From: CAIOZA01 sp964464375
Lineage (GTDB): Bacteria > Bacteroidota > Ignavibacteria > Kapaibacteriales > UBA2268
Assembly (NCBI GenBank): GCA_964464375.1
Contig: CAYXFU010000003.1
Coordinates: forward strand, 1-64,000
Reading direction: 5' to 3'
DNA length: 64,000 nucleotides
The notes beneath the pieces are model-generated. The model was given only the letters and a program-made list of their open reading frames with translations, made no database searches and was not told the origin of the DNA. The translations under genes and the position numbers were made by a program. Numbering within the stretch: position 1 is the first letter of the stretch; each line of letters starts with the position of its first letter. This document shows, piece after piece, positions 18,008 through 24,410 of the stretch.

Positions 18008-19273
18008 TTAATAATTTCCTGATTTTGTCAAAAGATTAATTATTGCATTCAATTTCTGAAGCTTATGAAGTCTCAGAGAAATCTCTGTTTGAGTTTGCTG
18101 ATTAAACTGATTAAGATAGTCTGTAATCGTTATGGTATTATTCTTAAGTTTAGAAAAATACTCAGCAACAATAAATTTTTGTCTGGTTGATATCTCCTCA
18201 TCTTTTGCTATCAAAGTATTATATTTATCTATATCATCATCATCTTTTATCAAGCTGATCTTTAGATTTTTTTCAAAATTCTCTTTTTCGATATTAACAA
18301 ATGATTTGTTAATTTCAAGTATTTCCTGCTTTCTGGAATTATTAAACCAGTCGAACGGCGTCCACTGCATTTTTAGACCAACTATATAAAAGAAACTGCC
18401 TGTCGTCTCAAACATGTTTAATTGATTAGGGGAACCATAGGAGCCTTGCCCAAAAGCAAAAAATTTCGGGTTCAGAATTGATGATATCAAATCTTTTCCA
18501 TTATCAATCTGCTTCTTCTTAAGCTCAAAATATGGATATTCAGGTCTATTCATTATATCTGTATTTTTTTGTAATTCATTAGGAACATTAATGACAACAT
18601 CGTTTGTTAGTTCTTCTTCAATCCACATAGACAGCATCTTGATAAGTGCCCTTCTGTCAGAAGTAATTTCAGATATTTTCTGTTCTGTTCGAATGATTTC
18701 AATTTCTATACTCTGCAAATTACTTCTTAACATAACTCCATTCTTCACTCCCGATTCAATAACATTTTTGTTAGAATCAAGCTGAGACTTAACCAACTCA
18801 AGTATTTTCAGATTCTCCTGTAAGAAAAGAATATTGAAATATATCTGATTTACAGCTTCCTTAACTTTAAACAAATTAACCTCAGTCTGTTGATTGTTAA
18901 CAGACATATCAATATTGCTTTTATCTGAGTTTATCGAAGCAACTCCACCATCCCAAATCATCTGATTAACATTCAATGTTACTTTGTACTGATCTTTCGG
19001 TACAACCGGAATTGTAACAATCGAAAGTTTAAATGGCAATTCAAATACATCGGATTGATAAGTACCCTGAGCATCAATCGTAAACTGCGGCAGATAAGCC
19101 GTCCATGTTGATTTTTTCTCAAGATCACTTATTGTTTGATAATAGTTCCTCTGCTTGGTCAATGGCGATGTTGACATTGCCTTTTGATGAACATATTTCA
19201 AATCGAGTTCCCTCGCATTAGAAATAAATGCGATGCTAACGATTAACACTAAAACTAAAATAATTTTTAGCAT
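18008..19273 (-). CDS. TolC-family outer membrane channel
   Basis: An outer-membrane efflux protein of the TolC/OEP family. The signal peptide (residues 1-20, ending near SNA-RELDL) leads into two repeats of the alpha-helical barrel, with beta strands at about 60-100 and 260-310. I chose the ATG at 19273, which has AGAGG 6 nt upstream and gives a clean signal peptide; an ATG ten codons earlier extends the leader. It is the first structural gene of the exporter operon after the TetR gene and completes the envelope-spanning path. Confidence 0.87.
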   Translation of the reverse strand: MLKIILVLVLIVSIAFISNARELDLKYVHQKAMSTSPLTKQRNYYQTISDLEKKSTWTAYLPQFTIDAQGTYQSDVFELPFKLSIVTIPVVPKDQYKVTLNVNQMIWDGGVASINSDKSNIDMSVNNQQTEVNLFKVKEAVNQIYFNILFLQENLKILELVKSQLDSNKNVIESGVKNGVMLRSNLQSIEIEIIRTEQKISEITSDRRALIKMLSMWIEEELTNDVVINVPNELQKNTDIMNRPEYPYFELKKKQIDNGKDLISSILNPKFFAFGQGSYGSPNQLNMFETTGSFFYIVGLKMQWTPFDWFNNSRKQEILEINKSFVNIEKENFEKNLKISLIKDDDDIDKYNTLIAKDEEISTRQKFIVAEYFSKLKNNTITITDYLNQFNQQTQTEISLRLHKLQKLNAIINLLTKSGNY

Positions 19274-19317
19274 CTTAACCTCTGAAATAATATATTTAAT
19301 CATAATATTTAATTATA

Positions 19318-19342
19318 TAGTTAACGTTTAGTATTTAGTTAT
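19318..19342. promoter_or_regulatory. Candidate TetR operator between regulator and exporter operon
   Basis: The 34-nt gap between the TetR stop and the TolC-like gene contains TAACTAAATAC-TAAAC-GTTAA on the minus strand. It shares TAACTAAAT and TAAAC with a second site at 19951-19979 upstream of the TetR gene. Two matching sites flanking a TetR gene suggest an autoregulated operator. The AT-rich background makes this tentative. Confidence 0.35.
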
Positions 19343-19947
19343 TCTACTTTGAGCCAGGCCATTATCATCTTAGGAATTATCAGTTTTCGTTCTTCCATTA
19401 TTTTCAAAAATTCTTTGTCATCCAGTTTGAAAATAATTTTCAACATTGGACTACCTATAAATGGGAACACACTAAGGCTAATTATCGAAATGATTATCTG
19501 ACGCCAATCTACATCTCTAATGTTACCGGCTTCAATTTCTGCGCGTATTTGTTCTTCAAGTTGATCACTGATCGGATGATTGTCAAAATTTATCATTGCT
19601 TTAATCTTATCCGGATTCTGATGAATCAGGTTAATTACAAAATTTGGAATGAAGGGATGCTTGATCAGGAAGTTAATATATCTTTCAGTAAATGTATATA
19701 TCTTGGCTTCAAATGGTATATCCACATTCCAGGTAGAGAAGAGCACCGGAAAAAAAACATCGGTTGCCCGCTTTACAATTGCTCCAAACAATTTTTCCTT
19801 ACTTCTGTAATAATAATGCAGAAGTGCTTTGTTGATTCCAGCGAGATCGGCTATTTCCTGCATTCTTGCTCCATCGAGACCTTTCCTGTAAAAGATTTCC
19901 CTGGCAGCCTCATATATTTTCTCTTCGGTTGTTAATTCAATTTTCAT
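19339..19947 (-). CDS. TetR-family transcriptional regulator
   Basis: A one-component regulator. The N-terminal helix-turn-helix spans about 8-52: EKIYEAAREIFYRKGLDGAR, then MQEIADLAGINKALLHYYYR. The variable ligand-binding domain fills the rest (202 residues, standard). It starts the exporter operon and probably represses it, with release by the exported compound, as CecR does for E. coli ybhGFSR. It lies 65 nt upstream of the TolC-like ATG. No effector is known. Confidence 0.9.
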   Translation of the reverse strand: MKIELTTEEKIYEAAREIFYRKGLDGARMQEIADLAGINKALLHYYYRSKEKLFGAIVKRATDVFFPVLFSTWNVDIPFEAKIYTFTERYINFLIKHPFIPNFVINLIHQNPDKIKAMINFDNHPISDQLEEQIRAEIEAGNIRDVDWRQIIISIISLSVFPFIGSPMLKIIFKLDDKEFLKIMEERKLIIPKMIMAWLKVE

Positions 19948-19950
19948 GAT

Positions 19951-19979
19951 AATTAACTAAATGGTTAAACTAATTAATC
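19951..19979. promoter_or_regulatory. Candidate TetR operator upstream of the regulator gene
   Basis: TTAAC-N6-GTTAA (19953-19968) is a perfect inverted repeat, directly upstream of the TetR ATG. It shares TAACTAAAT and TAAAC with the site at 19318-19342. Confidence 0.4.
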
Positions 19980-20040
19980 AAATTTAAAAATTTATATTTT
20001 AATCTCCAAATTTTTTTTTTAATCTTCAAATGAAATTGTC

Positions 20041-20071
20041 TTTGTGAATTCTCCAGATAATCGTATTTTTG
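20041..20071 (+). promoter_or_regulatory. Bacteroidetes-type promoter of the zinc-ribbon gene
   Basis: TTTG (20041-20044), 19 nt, then TATTTTTG (20064-20071) matches TTTG-N19-TAnnTTTG exactly. The start codon is 32 nt further on. An intact promoter argues that the gene is expressed. Confidence 0.65.
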
Positions 20072-20103
20072 TAATCAAATGTTGCAAGTTGAGAATATAA
20101 AAA

Positions 20104-21261
20104 ATGTATTTGATAGAAGAATATATTGATGAGATAATATGCATTTACTGTAAGAGCAATAGAGTAATAAGGCATGGAACTACCTCCAAGGGTCATAAAC
20201 GTTTCAGATGTCGTAATTGCAGTAAGACATGGATACACGAGAGAAAGGACATGAACAGGCCCGACATATCTGAGGTTGTTGAGTCCTACCTTAGCGGTAA
20301 AACATATCGCGACCTTGTGGATACCTATAAAAGCTCTCCGTTGAGAATAAATCAGAAGATCAGAGAATTTTTAGAAGGTTGCCCCGATTGGGAGAATTTC
20401 CTCGATGCTTGTGTTTTAAAACATGATACCAAATTGGTTTATCTCATAGGCAAGAATTTTTCCTGCGCTATCCCAGGTGCAAAAAACAATAATATGTATG
20501 TAGCGATGGCAGTAGAGGCTTTGTCATCAATGGTACTGGGATTTGAGATCGGACTTAAGGATTCGAGAAGTGTCTGGCAAACTCTTTTAGCGAGGTTAGA
20601 TAAACGTAGGATATTTACTCAAACATTTATGACTAACGGCTCAAAGCATATTGAGGAAGCCGTTCTAAGTGTTTATCCAGACGCTAATCTGAGGATTTAT
20701 TATCATAGTGCTTATCGCGATCAGGAGCTTATGTGTTGTCTTAATAAGTTACCAATAAATATTAAGTTGATAAATGATGCTCTAACATCTTACGAAAGCA
20801 TGAACAACCAGAATTTGAATAAGTATCTCGAAAAAAATTTCAATATCAACCTAAATGACTTTCTTCAATCTAATCCTGAGCTGTTCACTAAAAGATTAAA
20901 GGAAAGACTTGACAGCAGACCTAAAATTAGAATTGAAGGATTGACAGCAGCGTTCCAGACGAGATTCGAGAAATTTCACATGCTGAAGGAAGATCCATAC
21001 CCGCTTGTTAACGGCTGGATAGCCAAAACTATGATATCCCAATTAGATTCAGGTTTCAGCAGACTCACTATTTATTCTCAGCTACCGGCAAGATCTTCTT
21101 TCAAATTGTTCTCATGCGGACAAAAACCCGTGATAATTGAACTTGAAAAGGACAGCGCAATACTTAAGTCATTTGTGATAGAAATTGCCGCAAGGTGCAT
21201 TCAGGTGCCGATTTTCTACTCCAAATGCAACATGACAACCGATAGCTGCAGTTTATTCTAA
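20104..21261 (+). CDS. Zinc-ribbon protein resembling a catalytically altered IS256/Mutator transposase
   Basis: A four-Cys zinc ribbon (Cys13, Cys16, Cys36, Cys39) opens the protein, of the type that begins many IS1/IS1595-like transposases. A helix-turn-helix-like segment (about 53-92) follows. Residues 106-210 then run parallel to the DDE core of IS256/Mutator transposases, with MYVAMAVEALSSMVLGFEIG matching the second strand pair. Where transposases have DG at the first and second catalytic positions, this protein has IG (Ile115) and NG (Asn178). No terminal inverted repeats flank the gene and it has its own promoter. I infer a domesticated or inactive transposase relative that may bind DNA. 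The homology is by eye; a diverged active family is the alternative. Confidence 0.6.
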   Translation: MYLIEEYIDEIICIYCKSNRVIRHGTTSKGHKRFRCRNCSKTWIHERKDMNRPDISEVVESYLSGKTYRDLVDTYKSSPLRINQKIREFLEGCPDWENFLDACVLKHDTKLVYLIGKNFSCAIPGAKNNNMYVAMAVEALSSMVLGFEIGLKDSRSVWQTLLARLDKRRIFTQTFMTNGSKHIEEAVLSVYPDANLRIYYHSAYRDQELMCCLNKLPINIKLINDALTSYESMNNQNLNKYLEKNFNINLNDFLQSNPELFTKRLKERLDSRPKIRIEGLTAAFQTRFEKFHMLKEDPYPLVNGWIAKTMISQLDSGFSRLTIYSQLPARSSFKLFSCGQKPVIIELEKDSAILKSFVIEIAARCIQVPIFYSKCNMTTDSCSLF

Positions 21262-21280
21262 ATTTAGAATAGATAATTAC

Positions 21281-21365
21281 AATTGTCATTCCTGCGCATC
21301 CATGAATCTATTCTATCACCGCATCCACACAGCATGTCATTCCGTACGAAGTGATGAATCCAGTG
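21281..21365. repeat. Dispersed TCATTCC-type repeat
   Basis: TGTCATTCCTGCGCATCCA and TGTCATTCCGTACGAAGTGA are related units about 50 nt apart, both leading into a GAATC(C/T)A-type segment. Similar sequence is at 37-148 and 60655-60786. The rest of the 21262-21562 gap is AT-rich and holds nothing I recognise apart from the upstream region of the next gene. Confidence 0.5.
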
Positions 21366-21562
21366 TATTCTTTTGTATTTCAAAATCAATTCAACAAACA
21401 TTTCATCCAAAATGATCAAAATCCTTATTTTTCCCTATATTTTTCAATCCCTCTAAATCTGCATCTGATCAAGCGTTCCAATGTTTTTTCAAAATAAGTG
21501 AGACGTTTTGCGTTTTTCTGTGTCATTATAATATATGAAGTTACAATTTTAGAAAAAGTTTT

Positions 21563-23899
21563 ATGAAAATGTTTATGAAAAATGATACAATTTTTATTTT
21601 ATTACTGTTAGTTTTATCTACAAATATAGCTCATTCCTATCCAAAGAATAATCTTCCGGATACAACAATCTGGGAGTATAAGGGAGTTGTATTGAAAGAC
21701 GCTGACAGCATGGTTTTTCAGCCTTTACATAATATCAATTCTACTTGGGATAGCCTGAATCAAACCTATATTTTAAACAAGATTCCACACAAAGTTTTCA
21801 ATCTGAATACCTATGATGAAGTGAATGATACTCTATTAATGAAATATGGAAAGCGAGGCGGGGACTATCTGATAACAAAGATAATCGATATCAGAAATCT
21901 GAAGAATCCATATCTCACATTTTTATACCAGAGAGCCGGAATTTATCCGAATCGCGGTAATACAGGCTGGTGTGATTCTATTTTGTATGGACCCGAACGT
22001 CGAGTAAGTGTGGCACAAGATACTTCAAAATCAGTGCAGGACCCTGATTTACTTCTGATCGAGTTTATGTCTTCAGATTCGGCAAATCTTAGCACACTTC
22101 AGAATCCAAAAGAATCAGATTGGAACATACATCCTCGCAGAGGTGGAGCAAAACCTGAAACCAAGAATCCGGCGATGAGTATTTTTGGCGGTGGCGGTTA
22201 CAGAAGGGGTTTTCTGGAAACAGATAAAGATTCGGCATTATCGTTTGCGGAGGGTTTACGGGCAGATTACACAGATGTTGGGAATGATGATAGATTCGAA
22301 AGGGCATATATTCAGATTCCGGATACATTTGTGAAAAAGGGATTCATTCGTGTAAGATTCAGAGTGGATGCACTGAGGAATGGAAATGGCAATGTGGTTA
22401 AAGACGATAATGATGATTTCTATCTGGATGATATTAAGATAAATCAGGATGACCCAGACATTGCTCTGAACTCGGTTTATATTCAGAATCCATATAGTAT
22501 GCTGAACCTAAATACAAAATTTGCAGTTCCTGTCTATCTCAATCTTTCAGGAATAAATACTAATCCAAAAGATTCGATCATTGTTAAAATTATGATTAAA
22601 CATTCCGGTGAGCCATATTTTACAGGAAATGAGCCTTATTCTTTTGAGATAAAACTTCCAATGGATTCACTAAGCAGTATGACTCAGATTCCATCTTTTA
22701 GAATCAAAGATTATGCGAAATATCTGAAAAACGGTAAAAATACATTTCAGTTGTGGGCGGTGATAGATTCCGAAAAGAATAATTCAGATGAATCGAATGA
22801 TACATTATATCATGAATTTGACATTTATTTGGGAAAAACAATAGCTTATGATGATCCTATAAATCCGACTAATGATATTCCAAAATTTTCAGGAGATCCT
22901 GGAATGGGGTTATTTCAGACTCTTTATTATTCAGGAAATGATTTTGTAGAAGATTTGAAATACAGGCAGTGGTCAGTTGGTGAAACAGGTCAAATTGGTT
23001 TGAAATTTACCATATCAGAGACCGATACTGTATTTGGTTATCAAGCTTATTGGGGATCATTGAATCAGTCTTTTGAGGATATATCATTCTCAATATACAA
23101 GCAAAGTGGTCAGCCCAGTGCTCTGCTAGTCAAGGGTTCTTTGATTTATAAATACCGAGGATTTGATGACTTTAAAAAAGATGCAGTTTGGGATGATTAT
23201 GTGACTTATAAATTCATAAAACCTATTATACTCGATCCCGGAGATTATTGGTTTGCTGTAGGCGGAATGGGTGAACTGCCTTTTCAACTAGGTGCTACAG
23301 CAAAACGAATGGGATTAGTAATCAATACTTACGATTCAGATAGTTTGGGTAGAGGTAATGGAACTTGCTGCGGGTTAAGTAGTGCAAACTTATTAGTTGA
23401 CAAAACACTTAAATTCAAATCTAAGATAAATAATAAATGGTATAACAATAACTTCTCTGAATCTGAAAATGGGCGAGGAAGTGGTCATTGGGCAAATTTC
23501 ACACCTAATATGGGTAATCCAGCTAATTCACATCTTAATTATACCGGTGAAATTGGAATGGAGTTTAACACTTTTACAAGAGGCACATTCATGCCAATGA
23601 TACGGCTTTACATGGATGGAAGCCATCATACATGGAGCGATGTTGGGAATGAGACCAAAACTTCTGATGAAATAGAAATTTCCCCCAATCCCGCCACCGA
23701 TTTCATAGAAATTCTCGTAGGGACACGGCGTGCCGTGTCCGACCAAAGTGAGATAAAAATCCTCAATATATATGGACAAACTGTATTGTCTGTAGGGGCA
23801 ATTCATGAATTGCCCCTACGAGTAGACATATCCGTCTTGGCTCGCGGTATGTATTTTGTGAGGATTGGAGATAGAGTTCAGAAGTTTGTTAAGATATAA
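21563..23899 (+). CDS. Secreted protein with T9SS type A sorting domain
   Basis: A 778-residue secreted protein with a leader (about 1-26). The large beta-rich body contains no catalytic motif I recognise; it includes jelly-roll-like strands such as DDDFYLDDIKINQDDPDIALN and FKTINPTND-like linkers. The C-terminal ~80 residues are a type IX sorting domain (EIEISPNPATDFIEI at the start, ARGMYFVRIGDRVQKFVKI at the end). It should therefore cross the outer membrane through T9SS and be surface-attached or released. Two palindromic DNA repeats are translated in frame inside this sorting domain, adding about 10 residues each. It has no operon partner. Function of the passenger is unknown. Confidence 0.8.
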   Translation: MKMFMKNDTIFILLLLVLSTNIAHSYPKNNLPDTTIWEYKGVVLKDADSMVFQPLHNINSTWDSLNQTYILNKIPHKVFNLNTYDEVNDTLLMKYGKRGGDYLITKIIDIRNLKNPYLTFLYQRAGIYPNRGNTGWCDSILYGPERRVSVAQDTSKSVQDPDLLLIEFMSSDSANLSTLQNPKESDWNIHPRRGGAKPETKNPAMSIFGGGGYRRGFLETDKDSALSFAEGLRADYTDVGNDDRFERAYIQIPDTFVKKGFIRVRFRVDALRNGNGNVVKDDNDDFYLDDIKINQDDPDIALNSVYIQNPYSMLNLNTKFAVPVYLNLSGINTNPKDSIIVKIMIKHSGEPYFTGNEPYSFEIKLPMDSLSSMTQIPSFRIKDYAKYLKNGKNTFQLWAVIDSEKNNSDESNDTLYHEFDIYLGKTIAYDDPINPTNDIPKFSGDPGMGLFQTLYYSGNDFVEDLKYRQWSVGETGQIGLKFTISETDTVFGYQAYWGSLNQSFEDISFSIYKQSGQPSALLVKGSLIYKYRGFDDFKKDAVWDDYVTYKFIKPIILDPGDYWFAVGGMGELPFQLGATAKRMGLVINTYDSDSLGRGNGTCCGLSSANLLVDKTLKFKSKINNKWYNNNFSESENGRGSGHWANFTPNMGNPANSHLNYTGEIGMEFNTFTRGTFMPMIRLYMDGSHHTWSDVGNETKTSDEIEISPNPATDFIEILVGTRRAVSDQSEIKILNIYGQTVLSVGAIHELPLRVDISVLARGMYFVRIGDRVQKFVKI
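23721..23740. repeat. Palindromic repeat translated within the T9SS sorting domain (first)
   Basis: Arms GGACACGGC and GCCGTGTCC with a 2-nt centre, preceded by GTA. It is read in frame and gives VGTRRAVSDQ between the first and second strands of the sorting domain. The GC-rich palindrome stands out from the AT-rich gene. Confidence 0.8.
23792..23819. repeat. Palindromic repeat translated within the T9SS sorting domain (second)
   Basis: A perfect 28-nt palindrome whose half is GTAGGGGCAATTCA. It is read in frame as VGAIHELPLR, between TVLS and VDISVLARGMYF. It shares the GTAGGG lead with the first repeat 52 nt upstream, so the two belong to related families. Confidence 0.85.
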
Positions 23900-23969
23900 T
23901 TTATATTTCCTTTAAAAACCGTTTCTTTGAAATATTCGCTCGAATTTCGCAAATTGCAATTGGTGCAGA

Positions 23970-24150
23970 TAATCCCTTTAGGGATGGCATATTTATAGTA
24001 AACGCATCTACTAAAATGATCAGAATCCCGATAGGGATGAAACATTAAAATTTCATTTTCTGATTGACAGATATGTATCATCCCTAAAGGGATTTCGATG
24101 CATTTCAGACATGATTTTCTATACATATATCATCCTTACAGGATTGAAAT
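23970..24150. repeat. Cluster of four REP-like palindromic units
   Basis: Units with the core AATCCCTTTAGGGATGA and an AT-rich ATATNTATAG tail lie at 23970-23999 and 24023-24040 (plus), and 24071-24097 and 24111-24150 (minus). Unit-to-unit distance is 53-58 nt and the orientation flips midway. Each unit is a palindrome with compensating changes (CCCTTTAGGG, CCCGATAGGG, CCTGTAAGG). There is no coding potential. The rest of the gap 23900-24410 holds the repeat at 24265 and a terminator. Confidence 0.75.
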
Positions 24151-24264
24151 CAAAAAAACACGGTGCAAATAATGCAAAAGTGCAATTCAAAAATCAAGCT
24201 GATTGAAATAAAAGACAGTTACAGAAAAATTACATAACTCTATATTCATTAAAATAGTGCAAAA

Positions 24265-24307
24265 GATGCAATTTACTTTCGAAAAGATGCAATCTTTTTG
24301 AAAGTTG
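24265..24307 (-). repeat. 43-bp dispersed repeat, inverted copy of 56709-56751
   Basis: Read on the minus strand this is CAACTTTCAAAAAGATTGCA continuing to AAATTGCATC. It differs at only two positions from 56709-56751, 32 kb away. It lies in a stretch with further GCAAAAGATGCAATT-like motifs (24165-24350). Confidence 0.75.
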
Positions 24308-24356
24308 GATACTCAATCTTAATTTCTCAAAAACATGATCCAAATGTTGCAATAAC

Positions 24357-24388
24357 AAAAAAAGGGGCAGTACAAAACGCCCCCTTTG
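24357..24388 (-). terminator. Terminator of the M1 peptidase gene
   Basis: On the minus strand AAAGGGGGC pairs with GCCCCTTT around a ~10-nt loop, followed by TTTTGTT. It starts 23 nt after the peptidase stop codon. Confidence 0.75.
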
Positions 24389-24410
24389 AAATAATATTAT
24401 GCTTGATTCT

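Noticed and set aside
19549..19935. Plus-strand frame of 128 residues over the TetR gene
   Set aside because: Antisense shadow of the regulator.
23878..24126. Minus-strand frame of 82 residues in the repeat cluster
   Set aside because: It is made up of translated REP-like repeats and has no start context or family.
23970..24150. CRISPR-like array
   Set aside because: Unit spacing of 53-58 nt is suggestive, but units vary, are themselves palindromes and flip orientation; there are no uniform spacers and no cas genes.
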